Part shown: positions 1 to 15,000 of the stretch, in pieces
Numbering within the stretch: the first letter of the stretch is position 1
Layout: each line of letters opens with the position of its first letter
Assembly: GCA_964435565.1 (NCBI GenBank)
Contig: CAYSZR010000014.1
Coordinates: 1-38,238 of the forward strand
Direction of reading: 5' to 3'
Length of the DNA: 38,238 nucleotides
Origin: QAMH01 sp964435565
GTDB lineage: Bacteria; Actinomycetota; Coriobacteriia; Coriobacteriales; QAMH01
Made by a program: the position numbers and the translations under genes
Notes under the pieces: model-generated
Databases searched by the model: none
What the model was told of the DNA's origin: nothing
The model's input: only the letters and a program-made list of their open reading frames with translations

Positions 1-3000
1 AAGACCACCGAGACGCTCCAGCTTACGAGCGGCACCGGCGGTTCGGGCAATCAGATTCCGGCGATTACGGGACAGACCGCATATGCCAAGAATGGCTATC
101 ATGTTGATTATTGGACAAATGATGCTAATGACCTGCAGTTCACCTCTGCAAAATTGAGCGCATCGGATATCCGTAAAGTAATTATCGTCGACGGTATCGA
201 TATCGATAATGATGGAATTATCGACGGATCAGATACTGATCACGATGGAATACTCGATAGTGAGAATACGTATCGTTCTGTAACCTTCACCGCGCATTTT
301 GCCGCCAACACCTATACCGTGCAGTATCGAAATAATGGCGGTGCTGGATCGTTGCCCGATCAGCAGGCAACGCACGGCGTGTATCTGCTGCTTGCGACGG
401 GCGGTACTGAGGCGGGCATTCACCGCGATGGTTACTCCTTCGTTTCATGGAACACCAAAGAAGACGGCTCTGGTGTGGAATATGCATCGGGCGGTCGCGT
501 GAACGCCTTCACATATAAAGACGGTGGCAACATCTACACGTACGCTAGTGGATACATCACACTTTATGCCCAGTGGGCTCCGTTGTACACCAAGGTTACC
601 TATGAAGCCGCAGCAGGTGGCACGGTGGCGCCCGATACCACGACCGCACCCACGGGAATGAAATGGCTTGCGACGGATACGGGTTGGGCACTTGTGACAA
701 GCGATGCAACTGTCGTAAAGAATGCCGCTGCGGTGTGGACGCGTACAAATGCGGGTTGGCAACTTACCGTCGAGCGTGTAAACGGCATAGCCTATGCTTC
801 TGTCGCTACGGCATCTACCGGCTATCGCTTTGCGGGATGGATGGATGCCACTTCTGGCAAGATCGTCTCGAACAACGTCAGTTATATGCCCGTTCGTGCC
901 GAAGGCCAAACGATTTGGGCGGCTACCTATTCGTACATTGCCACCTTTGCAGCTAATACCTATACCATCAAGTTCGATGGCAATGGCGCTACAAGCGGTG
1001 TTCCAGCGTCTGTGAGTGCGATCTTCAACGTTGCGCAGTTGCTGCCTACCGTGGCGACCACGACCGAGATTACGGGTATCGTGCGTCAGGGTTATACCTT
1101 TGCTGGCTGGACCGTTGCGCAAGATGGAACCGGTACGCTCTATAAAGACGCAGCTTCGGTTATGAATCTTGTTGCAACACCTGCAGCTGATGGAACGAGC
1201 TTCGTCACGCTTTTCGCTCAGTGGAACGCGATTCATTACACCGTGAGCTTCCGCGCAGCCGCTTCTGCCGCTACTACGCCAGATGGCACGAATAAGATGA
1301 GCGATCAAACCTTCGTCTATGATGTTGCGCAGACGCTTACATCTAACGTTTTCAGACTGATTGGCTATGATTTTGCGGGCTGGTCGCTTGCTCCGGGTGC
1401 AGTAAGCGCCATGTATACAGATGGCCAGCAGATACAAAACGAGCTATGGGCCAATGGTGCGAATGTTGTGCTCTATGCCGTGTGGTCAGCAGCTTCCTAT
1501 GATGTTGATTTTGCCAGTGGCGAGGGTGGTACGATCGGGACCGTGCCTGATACCTTGAAGGTTGTCTATCAGGGTACGCTTGCGGGCGTCGAAGGCTTTG
1601 CCATGCCAACGAAGACAGCCCTTGAGGGCTACCTGTTCAGTCACTGGGCGTACACGACGACGCCAGCTGATGGGTCGGCGACCATTAATGGCATTACAGA
1701 AGATCCAACCGCAGTCGCCATCTTGGGTTCTACGGAATTTAGGGCTGTCTGGCGTGCAGCGTCTACTTTTGTAGTGCGCTATGCTCTGGGTGAACACGGC
1801 ACCTTCATAGAGACCGAAAACTATACGTATTGGACGCTTAGGGAGCCGGGTGACGGCCAGGAAGCCCCGTCACTTCCCAAGTACGGAGCGAGCGCTGGTC
1901 AGGCAGAAGAGATATATGCGACGCTCTTCGACTCGCTTTCGTCTAATGCCCGTAACTATAACAATGCGAAGGCTGACCCAGGCTGGAAGTGGGTTGGCTG
2001 GAAATGGACGATTGACGGCACGACTTATACGACAGCAGCGAGTGTCCCTGCGGGCATGACTGCGGGCACGCTTCCCACGACGGTTTCTGCCGATATCACG
2101 TTTACTGCCGTCTTTGAGAAGACCCAGCAGGTCTTGAGTTTTGATCCCTGCGGCGGCACTGCAGCTCGCGCGGGTGCGCTCGATGCCAAACGTGCCTACA
2201 CGTATGCGACCGTTGCATTGCCTGGCCCGGCAGATGTTCTGCGTGATGGCTATACGCTTTCGGGATGGTCGACGGTCAGGGATGGGGCGGCTATTTATCC
2301 TGCGGGCACGAATGAAACGCCCGGTACCCTGAGTATGTTCACCGTGAATACGACGATCTATGCGGTATGGGAGGCCAATGCCTATACGTTGGCGTTCGAT
2401 GCCCAGGGTGGTTCGGCTGTTGCATCTGAATCAGGCGTGAAATGGATGGACAGCATTGTTGGCTATCTGCCCGAGACCAATCCCACGCGGCCCGGCTACG
2501 AGTTCCGTGGCTGGTATTTGGGTAGCGTGAGCGCCGGCAAGATCACATATGGTGCCTCGGTTGCCGATGAAACCACGTTCGCCTCGCTTGGGAGCAGCAC
2601 CTTGGCTGGGTCAGTAGGCTGGGTCTATGCGATGTGGGAGGAATCGACATCGACGATCAATTACGTCGCCGTGACGCAGGACGCCACTACGGGAGAAACG
2701 CACCAGACGGCGGGCGGCTATGTGAGCAGGCTTTCGGAATCCGTGCTTTCCGTGAGCGGCAATCCGCAAGGCTCTGCTGCATACGCTCGTACCGGTTATA
2801 CCTTTGCGCGCTGGATTGACGCGGCGGGCAATCCGGTGACGGACGCCGAAGGCAATGATATTTCGACGAACGCATCCTTTGTCCCGCAAAAAGCATCGTA
2901 TAACGCCTATACCGGAACCTATGCCATCTGGAGTGCAACCACGACGTTTTACGCGGTGTTCACAGCGCACGACTTTGTCGTCAAATTCGACGTCAACGGC

Positions 3001-6000
3001 GGTACCGGATCGATCGACCCGATGACCTTCACCTATGATGTGGAACGTGTCTTGCCTGTTGCGTCTGATGAAGGCGTTAGCAAAGCCGGCTATGACTTCG
3101 TAGGGTGGACGACCGGATCTGATGGCTCGGGCAAGCTCTATGAAGGCGGCTCACGCGTCAAAAATCTCACGGGCGCCGCAGGCGGCACCATCATGTTGTA
3201 CGCATACTGGAAGGTAAGCGATTTCGATCTGACCATCATGGGCAACGGCGGGCTTACGGCTGATAGCGATCCTTCCATCGCCTATGCCGACGTCTTGGCA
3301 GATACAACGCTGCACTTGCCTTCGGCAAGCTCGTTTACACGCACGGGCTATGTGCTCGATGGGTGGGCTGAGACGACCGAAGGCGCCGTGAAGTATGTAC
3401 CCAATGCGACCTATAAGATGCCGGCGGGTAATACGACGCTTTATGCGCACTGGAAGCCTGTCACATATACGGTGAGCTTTGTGTCAGATGCAACAGACGC
3501 GCAGGGGACCATGAGTTCTGCCACGCTTACCTATGGTGTGGCACGTTCGCTTGCGGCCAACGCGTTCATCCGCAATGGATATGATTTTGCGGGTTGGACT
3601 ACTAAGGCAAATGGTTTCCACTGGTGGAACGGTACAGAATACCTGCCCGTCATCGCCGATGGAGGCGTCATCTCCGAGCCGCTCACCTCGCAGGCAGGCG
3701 ACGACGTCGTGCTCTATGCGACATGGACACGTCGTTCCTATAGCGTGACGTTCGAGACAGCAGATGCTGCTTTGGGCACCGTGAGCGCGCCTGAACGCAC
3801 ACCTTACTATGGCCAGACCATTGGCGAGACCAATATCATCGTGACGCCGGTTGCCGCTAATTATGCGCTGCGCGCTTATACCTATACGATGACCAAGGAC
3901 GACAAGACGGTTATCACGGGTTCAACCAATGCTCCCACCCAGGTTGCCATTCTGGGTATGACGGTCTTCACCGCACAATGGGCAGAAACGATCGCTATTT
4001 CCTTCTTGCCGGGTGATCACGGCTCGTGGAAGGCCGATGCTGCCGGTACGCATATCGCCGGTCTGACCACAGGCGCCGCAGCACCCGCCTTTGGTTATAC
4101 CGATGGTGTCGTGCAAGACGCCACGCGTGTCGCCGAGCTTTTTGCCACAGATGGAAAGCCGATGGGCGAGGCGGGGAAGAACGGCAACGAGGATTGGAAG
4201 TTCGTATACTGGCTGGCGGCAGATGGCAAGACATATCTATGGGGTGACACGCTTCCGGTGGTCGGTTCGACCAGCACGTCGTATACGGCCGTCTGGAAGC
4301 GTACCGTCACGCTTACCTATGTCACCGCGGGCGGTAGCTGGACCGGCGAAAGCACCCCGAACACTCTTACCGATTTGACCGCGGGCAATCCCATCACGCT
4401 GCGCGGTGCGACTGATATAGCGCGTACGGGCTGGCGTTTGGACGGTTGGTCGACGAGCGAGAACGGTTCTGTCGCCTATGCTGCCGGTGCCATCACCACG
4501 GTATTCGATGTAAACACGGTCCTCTATGCGCATTGGACACAGCGCTTCTACACGGTGGCCTATGAGACGGGCGACGGCACGTATCTTCCTACGCGCACGG
4601 ATGTGACTTGGAATACGACCGATGTGGTGCCCGAAGATGACCCAGCGCGCATCGGCTATATCTTCTTGGGCTGGTACTGGAAGGACAAAACCGGCACGCA
4701 GCAGACCGAAGCCACCTCTTTGGGCAAGATCGATTCCACATTCGCCTATTACAATATCATCGCCAGCATGGTTGCAGCAGGCCGAACGGTTAACGATGCT
4801 ACTGCAGGACTAACCGTATACGCGTGGTTCACGCCCGAATATGCCGATTTGCACTATGACGTGACTGTGGGAGAGGGCACTGTGACCCCGGACGTTGTCA
4901 AGAGCGTTCACGCGGGCGACGGTGTTCCGAGCGCATCGACTGCCGCAGCTGCCTCCGGCTTCGAATTCGAAGGCTGGTATGACCCGACCGATACCGTGCT
5001 GCTTTCGCGCGACCTTACCTGGAGGCCTACGAAAGGTGCTGACGAGGTATGGTTTAACGGCACGACTTGGCATGCGCACTTCAATGCCATCACGTACAGT
5101 ATTCGCTTTGACGGCAACGGTGCTAATACCAGTACTACCGGCTTGCCCGACCAGACTGCCACGCACAACGAATCCACGACGCTTTCACGCCTTGGCACCG
5201 CTTTTGCCAAAGACGGATATGCGTTTACCGGATGGAACACGATGGCTGATGGTTCTGGCGATGCCTATGCAGATGGTGGCACCGTCTTGAACCTGGCGAC
5301 CACAAACGGCATCGCAATGCTGTATGCGCAGTGGGGCGAAGTCGGGCACGCTATTACGTACAGCCGTAATATGGATGCCGATCATGGCGAAATATCGAAT
5401 ACCGTTAACGGCGTCCTGCATGTGAGTGGCGAAAAATTCACGCTCGCAACTGCGGCAGATACTACGGGCATGTTCCGCGACGGCTACACGTTCGACGGCT
5501 GGGCCGAAACTTATAACGGCGCCAAGAGATATAGCTTTGGCGAAGAGTTTACGATGGGGACAACTGCGGTGACGCTCTATGCACATTGGTCTCCTATCAC
5601 CTATACCGTTGTTTTCCATAAGAACGCATACGATGCGTATCTGCCAGATGGATCGACCTTCGAAGATACGCAAACGGGTATCGTCTATGGCTCGCAGGTA
5701 TCCATTGCCAATCCGTATCTGCGCGATGGCAATCGTTGGGTCGGTTGGACGATTACGGGTGCCGACAATCTGACGCAGACGAGTTCGCAGGACTATGTGA
5801 CCAATCTCACGGTCTCTGCGGGTGCCACCGTGCATTTCTACGCACAATGGGAAGCCGTGCGCGTGAGCGTTACATTTGCGAGTGGCGATGCCTCGATGGG
5901 CACCGTATCCGGTGACGATAGCCAGACGGTGCTCTATGGCACGGCGCCGAGCTATGCGGGTGTCGTGGCGACTCCTACGGCCAGATACTATCTGGTGGGT

Positions 6001-9000
6001 TGGAATGTCTATTACAAGTCCGAGGGCGTTTACGGCCTGAAAGAGAGCCTTGCAGATCCGAATGCGCCGGCAAGCTATGTAATCCAGGGTGCGGATGTCG
6101 TATTCCTGGCTTCGTGGGGGCTCGCTACCGTTGTAACGTATCTTCCAGGTGACCATGCAGATGACACCTTTGGCGCTGGTACTGAAAACGTTTCGGTATT
6201 CAGCCATGCCAACCCGCAGAAGGCCGTCTTGGTCTATGCAGGCGGCATTGCTGGCGTGCCACAGGGCACTCAAGGGGTCGATGAAGCGACGCAGGCGTCG
6301 TTTACCTACTTCTTTGCTGGTTGGCAACGTGTCAACGCCGATGGCACTGCTTACACGTATACGGATTCTCAAGGCATTTCACATACCGTTCTTTTTGCGC
6401 AAGCAGACCTTTCGACTGCCATTAACCCCGAGACGGGCGTATTGCTCATTGCCGATAGCAATATGTGGTTCAAGGCGCTGTGGGCCAAACCTGATTTCTT
6501 CGTCGTCTTCGATAAGAACGCGACCACGGCAACGGGCACCATGGCCACGCAAGGCATGCAGTATGCTAGCGAAGCGAACCCGGCTGTGTCGCTTTCCAGT
6601 AATGCCTATGCACTGGCGGGCTATGATTTCAACGGCTGGAACACTCAGGCGGATGGAACAGGCACACCATATGCACCAGGTGCTTCGTTGAGTTTGACCG
6701 AAGAGCAGTTCAGGGCGATTGTATCCACGGGAACCACGTTTACGCTCTATGCACAGTGGGTGCCCAAGAAGTACACGCTTGTCATCGACGAGGGCGATGG
6801 GACAGGCGGCGCCTTCACTCCGATTGAGGGCACGGGCAATTTTGCCGCAACGACCCGTCAGTCGAATTCCGTTGCCGAAACCGTCTATGGAGCTACGGTC
6901 GAGTATCAGCGTAATGTGACGGCCAAGATCACGGTGACGCCGCAGGCTGGATATCGGCTTGCTGGCTGGCGTTGGACCACGACGCTTGCCGATAAAAGCA
7001 CTGTGAGCGGTGTGCTCACGCTGGGCGATATCGTTGAAGACGGTACCCGGGTATTCAGCAATGCCGTGACAGGTGGCACGACCACGACGGGTACCATTGC
7101 GGCGGCATGGGCAAATGTCAATGGAGGTCTGTGGGCGTTGCAGCTTGCAGGTGCCACGTACGCGACTGCTATCTGGGAACAGCTCGTGACCGTTACGTAC
7201 CTGCCGGGTGTTGGCGGTGCATGGCAACAAGGTGCGGCGGGTACGATATTCACGGGTCTTACCGCAGGTGCAACGCTCGAAGCATCCGGCGCTCTTTATA
7301 GTGGCGGGATGGATGTCTATGAGGAGGCGACGTATCCGGCAAGCGCCAAGTCTGATGGTACGGCGCTCTATATATTCAACGGGTGGAGCGGATCAGATGG
7401 CAAGACCTACGCTTCGGTCGATGCGCTTAAAAACGTCAAGGTTCCGTCGAATGGCCTGACCCTTACGGCTTTGTGGATTGCCTATGACCAGACTCTCACG
7501 TTGAATGCCAATGGTGGGTCCAATGCCGGAACGTCAAGCTATACCGCACGTGCCAAATCTATCGTGACCCTGCCGGCGGCAAGCGATCTTACGCGTCCAG
7601 GCTATGAATTTGCCGGTTGGGCGCTTTCATCTGATGCCACAAGCGCAAAGATCCCCGTTTCGCAGACGACCTATACGATGCCCACGACGGCAACGACGCT
7701 TTATGCTTTCTGGAAGCAAACCATTGTGACGCTTGGCTTTGAAGTGAAAAAGGAAAGCGTGACGGGCAACGATGGCACGACGGTTGATTATTATCGCGGA
7801 TCCATTTCCAGTACGGGTACGTATTTCTTCTGGGATCCCGCGACGACGGTTGCCGATCCGCGTAGCGCCTATGGCTATTCGGGCGAAAGCCTGAGCCAGA
7901 GCTTGCACGGCGAGCAATACGTCAGCGCCGTATCCGGCCAGGTGTACCGTTTGGATAAGGCCACAACGGGAGATGCCAATTTGCCGTACACCGTGACGGC
8001 TGCTGCGTATACGGGCTATGTCTTCGTCAAATGGGTCGATTCCAAGGGCAATACGGTGGGCCTCGACCCCGTCTTGCAGGTTTCCAACGAGATGTTTGTC
8101 GATAGGCTCTTCGGCACGATGACGTATTATGCGGTATTTGCCGAAAAGCCGGCTGTTCAGATTAATTACGCGGTTTCCAATGTCGCCGGCGCCTGGCTTG
8201 ACAGCACCGGCAAAGCGGTCGCACCGCTTTCTGGCACGCCGGCAACGGTAACCGCTCATGTCAACGCGGGCTATCAGATTGATGGCTGGTACAACTCTAC
8301 AGGCGAAAAAGTGGGGTCAGACCCCGTATTCACGCCAGCAAGAAATGCCGATTGGCTCTATGTGGCACAGACGTACACGTTCCGCGTCAAAGCGGCGACA
8401 GATATTGTCTACACTATCGAGCACTGGTTCCAAACGGGCACGGGCGACTTCGCACAAGATGCCGACAAATATCCCAATACGACCGGTACGGGCTCTACGG
8501 GTATTACCATTGAAATCGTTGCGACGACCGTTGACAATGGAGACGGGACCACTACCGTCACGTATTCGGTAGTCAACAGGGGAACGCTTCAGTCAGACAA
8601 CCAGACGTACACTATCAGCGATGACGACCGGGTGACGCAACCGACGACGGTTGTCTATACGACGACCGCAGGCGGATGGGCATATGCAGCCGATCTTTCC
8701 AAGACGCTGGGAGCTATCACGGCCGATGGCAGGCTCGTGCTTAAGCTTTACTATACGCTTGCCGAAAATCAAAGCCCCGTTATCGTCTACCAGGCAGGCA
8801 AAGGCGGCAGTGTATCGCTCACGGCTGAAACCATCGACACGACCGCATCGGCGGCTAAGGGTTCGACGGCTGTCGCGGCTGACGGCTATTCATTTTTGCG
8901 TTGGGAAACGGTCGATGGACGCAATTTGAGTGACTACGTTGTCAACGGGACGCTCACTCCCACGTCTGCCATACCAGACGCCCAGGGCAACACTGGATGG

Positions 9001-12000
9001 AAGAGCGTCGTCTATAAGGCCGTCTTCCTCGAAAAAGCATCTGTCACGCTAACATACACAGCTGGTTCTGGCGGATCGGTGACTGTGGGTAGCGAGTCCG
9101 TGAAGCCTGCGACCGGCACGCCCGTCGGCTCTACCGCCGTTGCCGCCGATGGGTATGAATTCGTCGAGTGGGTGTATGCAAGTGGCGAGCATAAGGGCGA
9201 GGTCGTCTATTACGACAAGACCGCTGCAACCAAGGCGCCCGCGCATCTTTCACCCGCCAATATCGATGGGTTAACCGTCTATACCGCAACGACATTCAAG
9301 GCCGTATTCACGTCTAAGCCAGTTGCCTATACGATAGAGCATTACAAAGTGTCGGTAGATGGCATAGCAACGCTTACGCGTACCGATACCTATGATGCGT
9401 TTGCCGGTACGACGGCAACGACTGATGCGAATGCCGAACATGCAAGCCGTGTCATCGATACCAGCGCAGACGCCGCTTGGGCTGGCTATAGCTATCACGC
9501 CGGCCATACGGGCGAGAAGACGAGCGGCACTGTGGCAGTGAACCCCGCGCTCACGCTGAAGCTGTATTACACGGCCAATACCGACACGAAATACGTATTG
9601 CGGACTTACTTGCTGCACGGCGACGGTACGATTGAAGAGCTCGCAGAGCAGGCCTTCAAAGGCACTACCGACAGCACTGTGGGCACGGTACAGGTGCCAG
9701 CCGCTTCGTACGCTGGCTATATCTTCCAGGATGAGGGAACGGGCATCACCGGCACGCTTGGCGCGCAGACAAAGACGTTTACCACCAAGGTGAGCGGTAT
9801 AGTTGCAGGCAACGGTACGCTCGTGCTTGTTCATGCATATAACGCGACGAACGCTGCTTATACGGTCGAATACTATAAGATCACCGGCGCCCAACATGAT
9901 CTTGATAACCCCACAGCCGTAAAGATCGATGCTTTTACCGAAGTGGTAACGACGGCTAAGACGGGCTCGCGGGTTTATGTCGCGGGCACTGAAAGCGGCG
10001 GGATTCCCACTAGGACTCTTGCGGGCTATACGTATAAGGCACCTAATGTGAGCGTTGATTATCCAAGCGTTGTCACGGGCATCGTCAAAGGCGACGGCAG
10101 CCTTGTCCTCAGAGTCTATTTCGAGGCAGCTACATATTACACGCTTACGCTAGACGCGAATGTCGCTGCCGATGCAGGTGTTGATGGTTGGAAGGCGGGC
10201 CATAAGAACAGCTCGTATATTCGCCGTACCGAATCTGTCGTCACCTTGCCTTCGGCAAATGACATGGATTATGCGGGATACACGTTCCTTGGATGGTCGA
10301 CGAACAAGGCGGCGACGGTTGCCGACAGCGGCCTTGCAGCCGGCGCGAGTTATATAACAGGCGCTGCAGATAAGACCATCTATGCCGTATGGCAGGCACG
10401 TACGGATATCAAGTACACGGTGTTGCGCTATCAGCTCAATGGTGACGGTACCATTACGCAACTGGAAAGCAATGTCTATCAAAACGGCACGACGGGAACG
10501 ACCGTCTCACCTGCCGTCATCGTTCCCACGGGTTTTTCGCAGACCAGTATGATTGAAAATGTCGACAGAACCGAGTCGTATACGGCAGTGCTCACCGGTA
10601 TGGTCAAAGGCGACGGAAGCCTGACGCTTGTTCATGTGTTCACCCCGTCTGCCGTGGAATATACCGTCAAGGTCTATACCGTTACGGGACAAGGTGTCGC
10701 TGTCGACTACAACCAAAATACCTGGGTTACCACGACGGGCAACGTCGGCAAGCGGGTCGTTGCCGATGCGGCTGCAGCGGGGGAGACCGATTCGACTATC
10801 AGCTATATGCTCGCTGTAGCGCCTGTTGGTTTCAGCTACCTGGGCGACGGGGTGGAGTTTATCGTCAATGGCCAGAAGTTCACGAGCAAAGCGCACGGCA
10901 CTATTACAGCGTTCACGCAAAGCGGAGAGACTATCATCGGGACAAAACTCGAGCTCGTGATCTATTTCCAGCCCAATACCTATATGCTTACCTATAACTT
11001 TGGCGCTGGCACGCGATCGACCGATGAGAACATCACGCCAGCAGTGCAGTATGGAAAGAACGTGTCACCGCTGCTTTTGGATAGCGCTGCTTCGCGCAAT
11101 GGCTATGGCATCGAGGGCTGGACGACGATACAGTATTACGGCTATTACGGCACAATCGATTCCGCTGAGGTCGCACTCGTTCAGGAAAACGACAGCTGGT
11201 ATGCGGTAGGCGATGCGAGCAGGACTGCATATACGGGCGCCAAGACCGTCAAGTTTATTGCGGATGATTTTGCGGGAACGAAGCTCCTGGTAAGCTATGC
11301 GAGCGGTCAAGACGCGATCGATCTTGTAGGGCTCATCCGAAGCGCTGGCAAACTCTATGCATGTGGAACGAATGGCAGCTTTACGATGCCGGCCGCCGAT
11401 ATTACGCTTTATGCGGTATGGCAGCCCAAGCAAGTTACTTATACCATCACCAGATATTATTATGATCAGCTTGATAACAACGCTGTGAAGACCTTGGGCG
11501 AGATCATTCAGCGCACGGGTTACGTTGGCGTTGAGGTGTCGGCTGTTGAGTCAGATAAGGTCCACGCGGGCTACAACTTCATCGAAAACGATGCGGAAAA
11601 CATCCTTTCCACGGTTGTCACCTTTGATGGGTACGCAGGCCTCAAGCTGTATTTTACCCAGCTGGCCAATACTAAATACACCATCAAATACTATCGTTAC
11701 ACGGGTGATGGCGAAATTAAGGATTTTCTGATTGCCCCTGTTGACGCAGACGGTGTCTATACCACGGGCGCGCCCGATCATTATGCGTCTCAAGTCTCGT
11801 TCACGGGCATTGCGGGTGCGCATATCTACATTGACCAAAATGTCGCGACCGATGAAACGCACAGGTACATGGTTCTTGTAAACGACGAGACGATTGGTTA
11901 TGCGTATATATCGTCGTTCTCGCAATTCTATAATAAAGAGACATGGACCAATAAATCCGATGGTGATATCACGGCCGGTGGCGGTCTTGTGCTGCGTCTT

Positions 12001-15000
12001 ATCTATACGTCTCAAAGTGCTGCGCTCACCTATCATTTGAACGCAGGCACGGATGTGCAGAACAGAAAGGCTGATTGGACGGTCAGTGACCCCTCCCGTG
12101 CAGCAGCGGCAGGTCCGTTGGCAGAGCAGACGATCACGCTACCTACGTCATCGGACCTCTATCGCTATGGCTGGACGTTCTCACATTGGTCGACTACTGA
12201 AAATGGTACTGACGTCGACACCGATTCCGACGGCAAGATAGTTACTGGGACGGGCGCAACCGAGCTTTTCGCCATTTGGACTGCCAATATTGGCACCCCG
12301 TATTATCTGGATTACTACAAGGTCACGGGTGATGGGGCGACGGTACTTCATGAAACGGTGCAAGGTTCTGTGACGACCGATGTTACCGATCAGAGGGTTA
12401 ACGTTACCACTGCTGAAACGCAACGTGTGATTGCCGGCTATGTATACGATGAATCTCGAAGCCAGACCGGTGGAATCGTGCTCGGCTTTGCCGAAGGAGA
12501 CATTGCCAACGCGTTGCATATCGCCGTGTACTATAAGCCGACGACGACGGCGTTTCGTGTAGTGCGTCTACTTGTTTCTGGCAATGGCTCGCTTATCCCG
12601 CTTGATGCAGATGGCAATCTGCTCGAAGGATATGCTTATACCGAGCAAACCCAGCAGACTGTGTTCGATATCATCAAGAATCCCTCGCTTGTACCCTATT
12701 ATGTCGAGAGAAATGGTGTAACAGATGCCACCGTCTATGCCGATTATGTAGGAAAGACGATTACCGATGCTTCCAGACAGTTCGCCCTTAACATCGATGT
12801 GCTTGGCTTTGCGTATACGGCATCTGCGACGCTGGGAGATGCGGCGGAAACCCAGGTCAAAACGACGGCAAGTGGCGTTGCCTCGCCTACGAGCATGCTC
12901 ACGCTCGTACTCTACTATAAGGCTGTTCCGCTCGATCTGAAATTCACGGTTGGCACTGAGGGTACCTGGCACCCGACCGATCTTACGCATGATTTCAAGA
13001 AGTATGCGGGCGATGATACCATTCAGCTTCTGACAAGCGACGATGTGTATCGTGCTGGCTACAGTTTGGCGGGATGGACAAGTACGGCCGGAACGTACGC
13101 CTTTGTTGATGGCAAGCTTTACCTGCAACAAGAAGGTACGACTTATGCACTCATCGAGAATGGCGCGATTACTCAGACGACCATTCAATTCACAGGCGAA
13201 GGTTTTGCTATTCAGAATGCAAAAGGTTTGGCAGCTGATGCTGTGAAGGCGTATCTCGGGACGCTTTCCGGCAATGCGGGCATTCGCACCCCCGGCAGCT
13301 CTTATACGATGCTGCGCGAGAACACGACATTCTATGCTGTATGGACGCCGCTTACGAATACCAAGTACACGGTCGAGTACTACAAATATCGCGGTGATGA
13401 CAAGGTCGTTCTTGTCGAGACGAGGACATTCGAGGGCGAGACCGACACCTTTACCACGCTTGGTTTTGACACGGTCACGACAGACGGCGTCACCGCGTAT
13501 GCCGATACGCGTGTTACTACCTATTCGCATTACACGCTAACGCACGAATACACTGCAGCTGGCACGAAGCTCGCGTATGGCGGCGTTGATTATTACGAGG
13601 TGGTTGCTGGTACGATTATCGCATCTGATAATAATCCTCTCGTTTTGAAGCTTGTCTACAAGTACAACACCGATGTTCCCTATACCGTGGTCTGGTATAA
13701 GGTTACGGGTGACGAGGCGTTTGTTGTTGCCGACCGTGTTACCGATCGCCAAGGCGATGCAGATGGCAGTGCTAGCGTGCAGGAAACCGACCATGCGGCA
13801 GACCGCTACGCGGGCTACATATATAGTGCTGGTTGGGATGCCAAGGGCTATAAAGAAGTGCTGAAGGCCGATGTAAACGCTGATGGTTCGACCGTTCTGC
13901 GTATCTTCTACACTGCAAAGGGCGTAACGCTCGCCTTGGACAAGGGCGCGGGCAATTGGAACGGTACCGATAACTCAACCATCTCTACGTACAAAGCGGA
14001 TACCACGCTTTCTCCCAGTGGCACGTTCAAGCTGCCGACCAATCTTGTGCGTGAGGGCTACACGTTTATGGGCTGGTCAACGAACGCCACGGTGACGACG
14101 GCAGGCGAAGGCGCTCAGGTTCTAAATGTGGGGTTGACGACAGGCACAGCTTCACGTACGGCATATGCGACGCTTTCGGGTGGTACAGACGCTTCGGGCG
14201 TGCCGGCCGTCTATTACAACACAGCGGGAAGCTATAGCTACAAGCTCTTGGCTACGGGCGGAACGCTTTATGCCGTATGGCGTGCCAATGATACGACTGC
14301 TTACACGGTGCGCCATGTGCTTATCAATGGCAATGGAAACGTCGAGACGACAATCGATGAGGCACGTTCCGATGGCATCACCAATGACACCATCGCCGTT
14401 ACAGATGCCATGGCCTACAAGGGCGCTTCCTGTACGCTTACCGGCAAGGACACTGACTTTACGGGCTATGCTTTCCGCACGAATTTCACGCTTGCAGCCG
14501 ATGCGAGCAAGACGTGGACAAGCACATCGAGGAGTATCTCGGCGTTTCCGTGGATTGGATCATCNNNNNNNNNNGCTGAAGTGCTCGCAGATGGTTCTCA
14601 GATCATCGTCCTTTATTATGAAGCGCAGCCCGCGAAACTCACTCTTAACCCGACTATCGGCACATGGGCTGGCGGCGCGCATGAGGCTACTGAGCATAGC
14701 TATTGGACCGACACTACCGTCGATCTGACCACGTTTGCACCGAGTCGCGCTGGCTATACGCTTATGGGCTGGACGACTCTTACAACAGCGGATGGCAAAG
14801 ACGTTCTGACTTCAAAGGGCGCCGATGCCAATGCCATCGTCGCCGCGCTGACGAATACCGTAAATCTCTTCTCAAGCTACAAGCTGCCAAGTGGGGGTCA
14901 GACCCTGTATGCAATATGGCGCGCGAATACGGTCAATTACACGGTCAACTACATCAAGCTCGTTAAGACAGACGGCACTACTGCAGGAGAGAAATCTCGT

